Positions 54,207-62,912 of a stretch of 64,000 nucleotides of DNA are shown here, in pieces (positions within the stretch are counted from its first letter, which is position 1; each line of letters opens with the position of its first letter). The stretch is from Planctomycetota bacterium (GTDB lineage Bacteria > Planctomycetota > Brocadiia > SM23-32 > JAKLEA01), in assembly GCA_022711755.1 (NCBI GenBank), contig JAKLEA010000008.1:160288-224287 (forward strand), in the 5' to 3' direction. The position numbers were made by a program, and so were the translations under genes. The notes under the pieces were generated by a model. It did not search any database. It had not been told where the DNA came from and saw only the letters and a list, made by a program, of their open reading frames with translations.

Positions 54207-55097
54207 ATGGCAGGAGACCCCCAAGCGATAATGCGCGAGTTCAATCCGACGAAGAAGTTCTTCATCGGAATTGACTCCGACGGTTGCGCCTTCGACACCA
54301 TGGAGATCAAGCACAAGGAATGCTTCATCCCCAACATCATCAAGCACTGGCGCTTGCAGGCAGTGTCGAAATACGCCCGCGAGGCAGGCGAGTTCGTCAA
54401 CCTCTACTCCCGCTGGCGCGGGATCAACCGCTTTCCGGCGCTTATCATGGTCTTCGACCTGCTGAAGGAGCGCGACGAGGTTAATCGCCGCAACGTCACT
54501 CCGCCCATCGCCCAGCCCATCCGCGACTGGATCAAGCGGGAGTCCAAACTCGGCAACCCGACGCTGAAGGCCGAGGTTGAGAAGACGAAGGACCCAGTTC
54601 TGACGCAGGCGCTGGAGTGGAGCCTGGCCGTCAACGAGTCGGTCGAGGACATCGTGTTCGGCGTGCCGCCCTTCCCGTTCGTGCGCGAGAGTCTGGAGCG
54701 CATGGCGGCTTCCGCCGACGTGATGTGCGTCTCCGCCACGCCCGGCGAGGCGCTGGTCCGCGAGTGGCAGGAGCACGACATCGCCAAACACGCCTGCATC
54801 ATCGCCGGGCAGGAGATGGGGTCAAAGAAACAGCACATAGCCCTTACAGCCGGCGGGAAATACGACGCCGACAAGATTCTGATGATCGGGGACGCGCCGG
54901 GCGACATGGACGCCGCAAAGACCAACAAAGCGCTCTTCTTCCCAGTCGTGCCGGGACGCGAGGATAAGTCCTGGGAGCTTTTCTTCAACGAGGCTATGGA
55001 CAAGTTCTTCAAGGGCCAGTACGCCGGGGCCTACGAGAAGGCGCTCATTGACGATTTCCTGGCGGGTCTTCCCGAGGTTCCCCCCTGGAAGAAGTAA
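54207..55097 (+). CDS. HAD-superfamily hydrolase
   Basis: 296 residues. HAD motif I is IGIDSDGCAFDT, a phosphoaspartate nucleophile site with a Ser after the first Asp, motif II is near VMCVSATPGEAL, and motif IV is LMIGDAPGDMDAA. A helical cap lies between residues 40 and 170. The substrate is unknown; HAD members are phosphatases or phosphoglucomutase-type enzymes. ATG 54207 follows AAAGGAGC; the much longer upstream frame is not homologous. Terminated by the hairpin at 55143. Confidence 0.8.
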   Translation: MAGDPQAIMREFNPTKKFFIGIDSDGCAFDTMEIKHKECFIPNIIKHWRLQAVSKYAREAGEFVNLYSRWRGINRFPALIMVFDLLKERDEVNRRNVTPPIAQPIRDWIKRESKLGNPTLKAEVEKTKDPVLTQALEWSLAVNESVEDIVFGVPPFPFVRESLERMAASADVMCVSATPGEALVREWQEHDIAKHACIIAGQEMGSKKQHIALTAGGKYDADKILMIGDAPGDMDAAKTNKALFFPVVPGREDKSWELFFNEAMDKFFKGQYAGAYEKALIDDFLAGLPEVPPWKK

Positions 55098-55142
55098 TCC
55101 CCGTCCCGGACGACGATCAGACGCATGATCCGAACGCAACGC

Positions 55143-55174
55143 GGCGCAGTCCGGCAGACTGCGCCGTTTCTTTC
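55143..55174 (+). terminator. Rho-independent terminator
   Basis: Perfect 9-bp stem GGCGCAGTC/GACTGCGCC, 5-base loop CGGCA, then a T-rich run. It follows the HAD gene. Confidence 0.85.
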
Positions 55175-55239
55175 TAACTGTTGAACCCGACGCTTGAAGG
55201 CGACTGCTTCCGGACGCCACAGGCGGCGGGCATTATCGA

Positions 55240-56517
55240 ATGGAGCATGAAATGCTCGAAGGCATCGGTTACGAAGACAGGTTCGTCAGCGCTCAGGAAG
55301 CCGAGGGCGTGGTCAGGCGCGGACTGGAGAGCTTTAATCTGCAGGGCAAGAAGGTCCTCGTCATCATCCCGGATCACACGCGCACCGCACCCATCGGGAT
55401 GATGTTCCGCGCGCTTTACGACGTTCTGGCCGGCGTGGTTGACAAGCTGGACTACCTCGTCGCGCTCGGAACGCACCCGCCGATGACCGAGGCCGCAATA
55501 TATGAGCGCGTCGAGATCACCGCGCAGGAGCATAAGACGAAATTCCCGAAGGTCCGCTTCTTCAATCACGACTGGAAGAATCCTGACGCGCTGATGAAGG
55601 TGGGAACCTTCGCGAGAAAAACCGTCGAGGAAATCACCGAAGGACGCTTCAGTCTTGAGGTTCCCGTGACGGTCAACAGGATGCTGTTCGATTACGACCT
55701 GCTTCTGATCTGCGGGCCGGTATTCCCGCATGAAGTCGTGGGTTTCTCCGGCGGATGCAAGTACATGTTCCCCGGCGTCAGCGGCGAGGAGATCATCAAC
55801 TTCTTCCACTGGCTGGGCGCTGTCATCACGAATCCCGTCATCATCGGGACGAAATACACGCCGGTGCGGGCAGTGGTTGAACGCGCGGCGGCAATGGTCA
55901 ACGTGCCGAAATTCTGCATCGGGCTGGTTGTGAAGGGCGACGGGCTGGCGGGCATCTATGCGGGCGATCCGCAGGAGGCGTGGTCGTCCGCCGCCGACCT
56001 TTCCGATAAGCTCCACATCGTCTACAAGTACCGCCCGTATCGCAGCATCCTGTCCTGCGCGCCGAAGATGTACGACGACATCTGGACGGCGGGAAAGTGC
56101 ATGTACAAGCTTGAGCCGGTCGTCGCCGACGGCGGGGAGCTCATCATCTACGCCCCGCACGTAACTGAAATCTCATACACGCACGGTAAGATTCTGGACG
56201 AAGTCGGCTACCATACGCGCGACTACTTCCTGGCGCAGTGGGACGCCTTCAAGCATTACCCGTGGGGCGTTCTGGCGCACTCAACCCACGTGAAGGGTAT
56301 CGGGAAGTACGAGAACGGTGTCGAGAAGCCGCGCGTGAACGTCACGCTGGCCACGGGAATCCCGGAGGCGCGCTGCCGCAAGGTCAATCTCGGTTACCGC
56401 GATCCGGTCGCGATCAACCCGGACGACTGGAAGGGCCGGGAGGAGGAGGGCGTCCTGCTCGTCCCGAAGGCCGGCGAGATGCTCTTCAGGCTCAAAAACG
56501 ATCCTTTCAGAAAATAG
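55240..56517 (+). CDS. larA: LarA-like nickel-pincer racemase (DUF2088)
   Basis: 425 residues of the lactate racemase family. Signatures are IPDHTRTAP near residue 43, ALGTHPPMTEA near 75, and GFSGGCKYMFPGVSG near 168, where the Lys is the site of the nickel-pincer cofactor in LarA; GLVVKGDGLAGIYAG and DEVGYHTRDYFL follow. LarA homologues also racemise or epimerise other 2-hydroxyacids, so the substrate is open. No larB, larC or larE cofactor-synthesis genes are nearby. ATG 55240 is taken; ATG 55252, with GGAG, is an alternative. The gene ends 33 bases before the glycosidase gene. Confidence 0.88.
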   Translation: MEHEMLEGIGYEDRFVSAQEAEGVVRRGLESFNLQGKKVLVIIPDHTRTAPIGMMFRALYDVLAGVVDKLDYLVALGTHPPMTEAAIYERVEITAQEHKTKFPKVRFFNHDWKNPDALMKVGTFARKTVEEITEGRFSLEVPVTVNRMLFDYDLLLICGPVFPHEVVGFSGGCKYMFPGVSGEEIINFFHWLGAVITNPVIIGTKYTPVRAVVERAAAMVNVPKFCIGLVVKGDGLAGIYAGDPQEAWSSAADLSDKLHIVYKYRPYRSILSCAPKMYDDIWTAGKCMYKLEPVVADGGELIIYAPHVTEISYTHGKILDEVGYHTRDYFLAQWDAFKHYPWGVLAHSTHVKGIGKYENGVEKPRVNVTLATGIPEARCRKVNLGYRDPVAINPDDWKGREEEGVLLVPKAGEMLFRLKNDPFRK

Positions 56518-56550
56518 CGCGACGCGGTAAATCCGCGCGGAGAACGCACG

Positions 56551-58524
56551 ATGAACAGACTTCGTTATCGCCAGATTCACCTGGATTTCCACACAAGCGA
56601 AGACGTCCCCGGCATCGGCAGCGAGTTTGACGCGGACGAGTTCGCCGATACGCTCAAGGCCGCTCACGTCAACTCGATTACGTGCTTCTCCCGCTGTCAC
56701 CACGGATGGATATACCACGACACGGAGAAGTTTCCCGAGCGGCGGCATCCCAACCTTGAATGCAACCTGCTCAAGGAACAGATCGAAGCCTGCCACGCCC
56801 GCGACATCCGCGTTCCAATCTACATTACCGTCCAATGGGACCTCTTTACCTCCCGCCGCCATCCTGAATGGCTCGTCATGGACGAGAACGGGGGGCATCC
56901 GGGCACAAAGCCCTTCGACGCGGGTTTCTATCGCCGCTTCTGCCTCAACAGCGATTACGTCAACTTCATCGAGGAACAGACCACCGAGGTCTGCGAAACG
57001 CTTGAGGTTGACGGCATCTTCTTCGACATCGTTGACTCGACTCCGTGCTGCTGCTGGAAGTGCGTGCAGGGCATGATAACCGATGGGCTTGAGCCATCGA
57101 ACGCCGCGCATCGGGCGCAATACGCCGACGCCGTCCTGCGCCGCTTTCAGGACCGCCTGTTCAAGGTCGTGCGCTCGCGAAGGCCGGACGCAACCGTCTT
57201 CTTCAACGCCGGCCACGTCGGGCCGAGGCATCGCGGCATGATCGGCGCGTTCTCCCACCTGGAACTCGAATCGCTTCCAAGCGGCGGATGGGGCTACATG
57301 CACTTCCCGGTGGCACAGCGCTACGGGCGTAACCTCGGAGTCGCCACGCTGGGCATGACCGGCAAGTTCCATACCTCGTGGGGCGATTTCCATTCCTTCA
57401 AGAATCCCGCCGCTCTGGAGTTCGAGTGCCTGAACATGCTGGCGCTGGGGGCAAGGTGTTCCATCGGAGACCAGCTCCATCCCAGCGGCAAAATCTGCAA
57501 ACACACGTATGACCTCATCGGCGGGGCATACGCGAAGGTCGAAGCCGCGGAACCGTGGTGCCACGGGGCGGAACCCGTCGTCGAGATCGGCCTGATGACC
57601 CCGGAGGAATTCGCAGCCCCGCGCCTTCATCCCGCGGCAATCGGCGCGACGCGCATGCTCCAGGAGTTGCAGCATCAGTTCGACATCATTGACTCAAAGT
57701 CCGATCTGGGAAAATACAAGGTCGTCGTCCTGCCGGATGAGATTCCCGTTTCCGGCGAGCTTGCGCGCAAACTCTCGCGTTACGTCGCCGGAGGCGGCGC
57801 GATTCTGGCAAGCTACAAGTCGGGCTTGAAGCCGGACGGCTCAGGCTTCGCCATGCCTGAGCTTGGCGTTGAATACAAGGGAGAGGCGGAATTCTCCCCG
57901 GACTTCATCGTTCCCGGCAAACTGGATGCGGGTCTGGCGGACACGGAATACGTCATGTACCTGCGCGGGCTGAGCGTGGAGGCGCTTCCGGGCGCGGAGG
58001 TCCTCTGCGGGATGATAAAGCCCTATTTCAACCGAACTTATCGGCATTTCTGCTCGCACAGGCACGCGCCCGCCGGCGGCGTGGCGGAATATCCCGGCGC
58101 GGTGAAGAACGGCAACTGCGTCTACTTCATGCACCCGATCTTCACGCAATACGACAAATGCGCCCCGCTCTGGTGCAAGAAGCTCGTCCGTAACGCCATA
58201 TCCCTGCTGCTGCCGGAGCAACTGGTGAAGGCCGAAGCGCCAAGCTCGACTATTCTCGCCCTCAACCGCCAGCCGGAATGGCGGAAGCTGGTCCTGCACG
58301 TCCTGAGTTATGTTCCGGAGCGCCGCGGGCGGGATTTCGACGTCATCGAGGACGTCGTCCCGATCTTCAACGTCAAGGTCCGCCTGCGCGCGGATGGCGA
58401 CGTGACCGGCGTGAGCCTCGTCCCGCAGGGCGCGGCGATTGATTTCGAGCGCATCCCCGGCGGAATATCCTTCACGATACCGAAGGTTGAAGGACACCAG
58501 ATGGTGTCGGTACAGTTGGGATAA
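56551..58524 (+). CDS. Glycoside hydrolase-like protein with beta-galactosidase trimerisation-type domain
   Basis: 657 residues. The first ~390 residues form a TIM-barrel glycosidase-like domain (DFADTLKAAHVNSI, GIFFDIVDST), and residues about 390-520 a trimerisation-like alpha/beta domain (IIDSKSDLGKYKVVVLPDE, YVAGGGAILAS). A beta-sandwich follows. The family includes alpha-amylase-fold proteins that act on terminal sugars; specificity is unknown. No signal peptide is seen, so it is cytoplasmic or leaderless. ATG 56551 follows GGAGAAC. It is downstream of larA and last of the high-GC genes before the island. Confidence 0.75.
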   Translation: MNRLRYRQIHLDFHTSEDVPGIGSEFDADEFADTLKAAHVNSITCFSRCHHGWIYHDTEKFPERRHPNLECNLLKEQIEACHARDIRVPIYITVQWDLFTSRRHPEWLVMDENGGHPGTKPFDAGFYRRFCLNSDYVNFIEEQTTEVCETLEVDGIFFDIVDSTPCCCWKCVQGMITDGLEPSNAAHRAQYADAVLRRFQDRLFKVVRSRRPDATVFFNAGHVGPRHRGMIGAFSHLELESLPSGGWGYMHFPVAQRYGRNLGVATLGMTGKFHTSWGDFHSFKNPAALEFECLNMLALGARCSIGDQLHPSGKICKHTYDLIGGAYAKVEAAEPWCHGAEPVVEIGLMTPEEFAAPRLHPAAIGATRMLQELQHQFDIIDSKSDLGKYKVVVLPDEIPVSGELARKLSRYVAGGGAILASYKSGLKPDGSGFAMPELGVEYKGEAEFSPDFIVPGKLDAGLADTEYVMYLRGLSVEALPGAEVLCGMIKPYFNRTYRHFCSHRHAPAGGVAEYPGAVKNGNCVYFMHPIFTQYDKCAPLWCKKLVRNAISLLLPEQLVKAEAPSSTILALNRQPEWRKLVLHVLSYVPERRGRDFDVIEDVVPIFNVKVRLRADGDVTGVSLVPQGAAIDFERIPGGISFTIPKVEGHQMVSVQLG

Positions 58525-58624
58525 TTTATGATAAGACATGATTGGCAAGTGATCATGGGTTTGTTCTGTAAAATAACCTTGCAGCAGGCCCTCGATCGTG
58601 CATAGAATTATCATCTGTTATGTC

Positions 58625-58653
58625 TTGACGTGCGGTAGTCATAAGGCTAAGAT
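58625..58653 (+). promoter_or_regulatory. Predicted promoter of the TerY-P-type cassette
   Basis: TTGACG at 58625-58630, 17-base spacer, TAAGAT at 58648-58653, 70 bases before the first gene. Confidence 0.55.
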
Positions 58654-58723
58654 TTTTATCTGTGTTGTGGGTTCGTGGTCATGTCGTTTTGGAAAGTGTT
58701 TGTGTGACTGTAAGGAGATCGAA

Positions 58724-59413
58724 ATGGAAGACCAAAAACCATTCAACCCAGATGTGATGCCCGCTTCTCCACTAACGGGAGAACCACAATGTCCTTGCGT
58801 TCTCCTCTTGGATGTTTCGGGTTCGATGCAAGGAGTACCGATCTCCGAATTGAATGCCGGGCTAGTTCAATTCAAGGATGAACTTGTCGCAGACGCATTG
58901 GCAACGAAGCGCGTTGATATAGCTATTGTTACCTTTGGTGAGCAAGTGTCCGTTGCGACTGACTTCACACACGCAGACACTTTCATGCCGCCAACTTTGA
59001 GTGCGAATGGATACACGCCCATGGGAGAGGCGATTAACAAAGCACTCGATATGATAAGGGATAGAAAAGAATCATATAAGCAACAAGGATTGGCATATTA
59101 TAGACCATGGGTCTTCCTGATCACGGACGGTGCCCCAACTGACAACTGGAAGCCAGCCGCTGACCGTGTCAATAAGGAGGATAGCGAAAGCAGGTTTTCA
59201 TTTTTTTGTGTCGGAGTTGAGGGTGCCAATATGCAGATACTTCAGGACATATGTAAGTCGAGGCAGCCTCTTAAATTGAAGGGGTTACGGTTCAGGGATC
59301 TCTTCCTATGGCTTTCTCGTTCCATGATATCAGTTTCTAAATCGAAGCCAAGCCAAACCGTCCCGCTAGAAAACCCAACGGGTCCAACGGGCTGGGCGGA
59401 GATAAAGGTGTAG
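58724..59413 (+). CDS. TerY/YegL-like von Willebrand A-domain protein
   Basis: 229 residues. ATG 58724 follows AAGGAGATCG. A vWA domain with an intact MIDAS site: D30-x-S32-x-S34 in LLLDVSGSM, a Thr in [10 protein letters not shown] near residue 102 and the Asp in LITDGAPTD near 137. The domain binds a metal and a protein ligand and is the TerY-type component of TerY-P triads (as in E. coli YegL). It lacks the C-terminal TerY_C zinc domain usually attached to TerY proteins; this domain is encoded by the next gene. Role inferred: scaffold for the kinase/phosphatase pair. Confidence 0.88.
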   Translation: MEDQKPFNPDVMPASPLTGEPQCPCVLLLDVSGSMQGVPISELNAGLVQFKDELVADALATKRVDIAIVTFGEQVSVATDFTHADTFMPPTLSANGYTPMGEAINKALDMIRDRKESYKQQGLAYYRPWVFLITDGAPTDNWKPAADRVNKEDSESRFSFFCVGVEGANMQILQDICKSRQPLKLKGLRFRDLFLWLSRSMISVSKSKPSQTVPLENPTGPTGWAEIKV

Positions 59414-59423
59414 GAGCCCGACA

Positions 59424-59792
59424 ATGGACGAGGGGGTACAGCAGTGTACCTTGGTTGTGGTTGGCCGATGCCAACAAACACGTAAGCTTTTTGGTGTAAC
59501 ATTTAAGTTGCAGGGGTTTTCGCATTGGGTTTCAGAATGGGCATTTCCCATCGAGGAAAATGTTGATCGGAAACGGGAGCGATATGTCGAAGGAAGCGTT
59601 CAGGGCTCATTCGAGTTGGTGAGTGGTTATCCCGGTTGCCCTCACTGTAAGAACCCATCAATCTTCCAGTGTGCCAACGGACATATAGCCTGCTGGGACG
59701 GGCATACCCTTTTCGTAGCATGTCCGTGGTGCGGTTCTTCAGGAAAATTGACTGAGAAAATAGAGAGCATGAGCAAATCCAGCGACGCATGA
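59424..59792 (+). CDS. Stand-alone TerY_C-type zinc-binding protein
   Basis: 122 residues, 10 bases after the vWA gene with AGGAG upstream. Cys72, Cys75, Cys83, Cys90, Cys100 and Cys103 (GCPHCKN, CANGHIAC, ACPWCG) form a double zinc-knuckle, matching the TerY_C domain usually fused to vWA. The N-terminal 65 residues (VVVGRCQQTRKLFGVTF; GFSHWVSEWAFPI) are an unidentified beta-rich module. Splitting it from vWA could allow independent assembly. Assignment to TerY_C rests on the Cys pattern and its place in the operon. Confidence 0.7.
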   Translation: MDEGVQQCTLVVVGRCQQTRKLFGVTFKLQGFSHWVSEWAFPIEENVDRKRERYVEGSVQGSFELVSGYPGCPHCKNPSIFQCANGHIACWDGHTLFVACPWCGSSGKLTEKIESMSKSSDA

Positions 59793-59802
59793 GGTACGCA
59801 AA

Positions 59803-60576
59803 GTGTGGAGAATCATCGCCAGTAGTGTAACAGGCACCTCTCATGTAACGGGATGTATTCCTAATCAGGATTTCCTCGTTACAGAAGTGATTCGCTGGGG
59901 AGCCGAGGACGTATTAGTTGTAATCTGTGCTGATGGAGCTGGAAGTGCAGCGCTTGCTGACACAGGGAGCAGCACGGTATGCACCAGCCTGATTAATATC
60001 GTTCGGGAGTATGCTAGTGGTGATACATCTCTTGCTGGGGTAACACGAGATCGTATCGCAGACTGGATAGTCAATGTTCGCGCAGCAGTTACTGCAAAAG
60101 CCCTTGAAATGGGAACGCAACCTAAGGAATTAGCTAGCACACTTCTTGGTGCGTTTGTTGGCAGCGACATTGGGGTGTTCTTTCAAATAGGGGACGGATG
60201 CATGGTCATCAAGTGCGGTGATAGTTACGAGCATATTATCTGGCCTCAAACTGGAGAATACATGAATGAGACGAACTTTGTAATTGGAGAACGGGCGTTG
60301 GATGATATGGACTTTGTAATCAAGGAATATAACATTGATAAGCTGGCAGTCTTCACAGATGGCTTGGAACTACTATTGCTTGACTACAAGACTCACACGC
60401 CACACCGTGTTATGTTTGATTTCTTGTTTTCAAATGCTGATTCATACGAGGACGCGATTGGAAGACCAGCATTGGATGCCCTCTTGAGTTCTCCGCGCAT
60501 CAGTGAACGAACTGATGACGACAAAACCTTGCTATTGGCTGTGAGGGTTGGGGAAGATGCCAAGACCTCTCTATGA
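59803..60576 (+). CDS. PP2C-type Ser/Thr phosphatase (YegK/PphC-like)
   Basis: 257 residues; GTG 59803 has GAGG upstream. PP2C metal motifs are visible: NQD (D23), ADGAGSA (D44), QIGDGCM (about 125), VFTDGLE (about 183) and DDDKTLL (about 237-243). It removes phosphate from Ser/Thr, probably on the neighbouring kinase, as in the YegI-PphC pair. Its end overlaps the kinase gene by 20 bases, implying tight coupling. Confidence 0.88.
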   Translation: MWRIIASSVTGTSHVTGCIPNQDFLVTEVIRWGAEDVLVVICADGAGSAALADTGSSTVCTSLINIVREYASGDTSLAGVTRDRIADWIVNVRAAVTAKALEMGTQPKELASTLLGAFVGSDIGVFFQIGDGCMVIKCGDSYEHIIWPQTGEYMNETNFVIGERALDDMDFVIKEYNIDKLAVFTDGLELLLLDYKTHTPHRVMFDFLFSNADSYEDAIGRPALDALLSSPRISERTDDDKTLLLAVRVGEDAKTSL

Positions 60577-62587
60577 TGGAGGTGGGGCAGAGGTCATCCT
60601 CGATACGTGTCTAGGTCGGGGAGGTGAAGGCTCAGTCTTCGCCATCAGGGCAGATGCTGGAAACGTAGCGAAGATATATTTGAACCCTAATCCCGCTAAA
60701 AGCAGCAAGATTGAGCATATGGTTAGCGTATATTCCCCTGCTCTTGCCAAGATTGCCGCATGGCCCGTTAAGACACTTCACTCTAGCCGCGGGGGGGCGG
60801 TGGTCGGCTTTGCGATGCCAAGAATTCCACAGGGGGCTCACGAGATCCATAATCTTTCGTCTCCGGCCACCAGGTTTAGGAAGTATCCTTCTGCGAATTG
60901 GGCATTTCTTGTGCGCGCAGCTAGGAACTGTGCTATAGCTTTTGACACCGTACACGCTTCAGGCTGTGTAATAGGTGACGTCAGTGCCACGAATGAGGTG
61001 GTCAAGTCCGACGCAACTGTCTTTCTGATCGACTGCGATTCCTACCAAATAAGCTGTTCAGGACGTCATTTCTTTTGCGAAGTTGGAACACCTGAGTACA
61101 CGCCCCCCGAACTTCACGGCAAGGATTTGAGTAAGGTAGTTCGTACCACCAACCATGACAATTTTGGACTATCTGTTTTGATCTTTCAATTATTATTGAT
61201 GTGGCATCCGTATATGGGAGTTTATGAGGGCACGGGCGAGGCTCCGACGTTAGTTGAGTTTATCAGGAACTGCCACTATGCTTACAGTGTGCATTCATCA
61301 CGATACTCTCTCAGTCCTGCGCCTTCTGTAATTCCTATGTGTTATCTACCGACACCCATCCAGACTTTTTTTGAGAGGGCCTTTGGCTCGTCGGGTATGG
61401 CTACGAACGGACGCCCGACCGCCCGTGAATGGATGAGTGCGCTAGGGGACCTAGAGTCTGGTTTACGTCCTTGCAAGTCGCACAGAGCACACATGTATTA
61501 TGAATCTGGAAAGGGATGTCCGTGGTGCGATGTTACGAAGAGGCGACAAATCGAGTATTTTATTATTATAGATAATACCGTCATATCACATAGTATATTT
61601 GATGACCGGTCGCCGTTAATTGTTGATCTCCTGAGACAGTTTGGACTGTTTCAGTTAGAAGAGATCACAATACCAGCAATAGACCTCGGTAAATACTCTC
61701 CAAAACCAGTCTCTCCTGAGGTAATCGTGTCTCTTAAGCGATGGACAGCACTGAAAAGGGCCATCTGGATTTCTGTAGTTGTAGTAATTATTGTCTCAGC
61801 ATTACTGCAGTCCATGGCCTTTACCATCTTGTGTGGAATTGGGATTATGCTTGTGTGGGGATATTCCAGAGTGCATAATCTCTATGAAGAGGAAGTAATA
61901 GAGCGTAAGCGCCTGCTAGACGATAGGCGTCGTAGGGCTGACGACGTCTTGTCACAATTACGGAATTGTTGCTCGCGATACCGCCAGGATTATTCGGGTG
62001 CAGATGAGCGCATTCGAAAACTCGCTTGTGGTCACCGAAACATAAAGGGAAACTACGAGCAGGAGATTCAGTCATTACGGCAGCAAGCTAAGGATCAACA
62101 GTTCAGGCTATATATGCAGGGCGTGCTTTTGGAAGATAGTAGTATCCCCAACATGGGAGCGAAGCGAATTGGTCGCTTGGCTACATATGGGATAGTCTCG
62201 GCTTGGGATATCACCAACCAGAACCTAAGGTGGGGACCTGGCCAGAAGCAAGGCGGAATACCTGGGTTCGCAGAGGTGTTGTGTACCCAATTGTTGGCGT
62301 GGCGTGAACATGTGGCAAAGGGTTTCAGGTTCGACCCTAAGAGAGCCGAGGATCCTGCCAAGAAGAATCAAGTTGCTCGTAAATGGCAACAGATTCAAAC
62401 GGAAAATGAGGACAATATCAGGCGCATGATCAGTGACCAACAGCGTCAGCATCGGAAGGTGAAGGATGAAGTTGAAAGGCTGTCACTTCTAGTATGTAGC
62501 ATGCGTAGGGAGGCCGCAATGGCCGAAGCTGATTATACGCTGCTACAGCGCATGAGACATTCGGATACTGTTAATGATTCTCCATAG
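60557..62587 (+). CDS. HhH-domain Ser/Thr kinase (YegI-like, COG4248)
   Basis: 676 residues; ATG 60557 after GGGGAAG. Kinase domain to about 300: GRGGEGSVF loop (20-28), K39, the family's atypical catalytic segment GDVSATN with D141, DCDS (about 159, in the place of DFG) and GTPEYTPPEL. A CPWC metal knuckle follows near 325, then two membrane helices at about 398-435, a coiled coil, and a helix-hairpin-helix at about 530-575 (NMGAKRIGRLATYGI), which implies DNA binding. The final helical stretch is basic. It is the kinase of the TerY-P triad. The mixture of membrane helices and an HhH motif is notable. Confidence 0.9.
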   Translation: MPRPLYDGGGAEVILDTCLGRGGEGSVFAIRADAGNVAKIYLNPNPAKSSKIEHMVSVYSPALAKIAAWPVKTLHSSRGGAVVGFAMPRIPQGAHEIHNLSSPATRFRKYPSANWAFLVRAARNCAIAFDTVHASGCVIGDVSATNEVVKSDATVFLIDCDSYQISCSGRHFFCEVGTPEYTPPELHGKDLSKVVRTTNHDNFGLSVLIFQLLLMWHPYMGVYEGTGEAPTLVEFIRNCHYAYSVHSSRYSLSPAPSVIPMCYLPTPIQTFFERAFGSSGMATNGRPTAREWMSALGDLESGLRPCKSHRAHMYYESGKGCPWCDVTKRRQIEYFIIIDNTVISHSIFDDRSPLIVDLLRQFGLFQLEEITIPAIDLGKYSPKPVSPEVIVSLKRWTALKRAIWISVVVVIIVSALLQSMAFTILCGIGIMLVWGYSRVHNLYEEEVIERKRLLDDRRRRADDVLSQLRNCCSRYRQDYSGADERIRKLACGHRNIKGNYEQEIQSLRQQAKDQQFRLYMQGVLLEDSSIPNMGAKRIGRLATYGIVSAWDITNQNLRWGPGQKQGGIPGFAEVLCTQLLAWREHVAKGFRFDPKRAEDPAKKNQVARKWQQIQTENEDNIRRMISDQQRQHRKVKDEVERLSLLVCSMRREAAMAEADYTLLQRMRHSDTVNDSP

Positions 62588-62616
62588 CAGGCGTCATGTT
62601 TGTCAGGAGATAGAAC

Positions 62617-62898
62617 ATGGGTTGGACATACCGCAAGTCAGTGAACTTTGGTCCTTTGCGCATTAACCTTAGCAAGTCTGGTGTTGGTTACTCAGTCGGA
62701 GGAAAGGGGTACCGAACAGGCAAGACCGCCAAAGGGCGCAATTACACGAGTATCAGCATACCTGGTACAGGTCTGCGCTACTACAAGTCTGGTAGCAAGC
62801 AGACTCAACCTGTGCAGCCAGTAGGCTGTATTTTCGCTCTTTTGTTCTTGTTTGGCACAGCAATAGTCTCGACTTGCACCTTGTACATGGCCCTGTAA
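62617..62898 (+). CDS. DUF4236 protein with C-terminal membrane helix
   Basis: 93 residues; AGGAG upstream. The N-terminal DUF4236 signature is clear: WTYRKSVNFGPLRINLSKSG, VGYSVGGKGYR, SISIPGTGLRYYKSG. A hydrophobic helix follows at about 72-91. DUF4236 has no known function; it is a short beta-rich motif often followed by membrane or effector regions. Here it would be a membrane-anchored small component of the cassette. It lies 29 bases after the kinase gene. Confidence 0.8.
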   Translation: MGWTYRKSVNFGPLRINLSKSGVGYSVGGKGYRTGKTAKGRNYTSISIPGTGLRYYKSGSKQTQPVQPVGCIFALLFLFGTAIVSTCTLYMAL

Positions 62899-62912
62899 GA
62901 CAGGAGGAAGAA

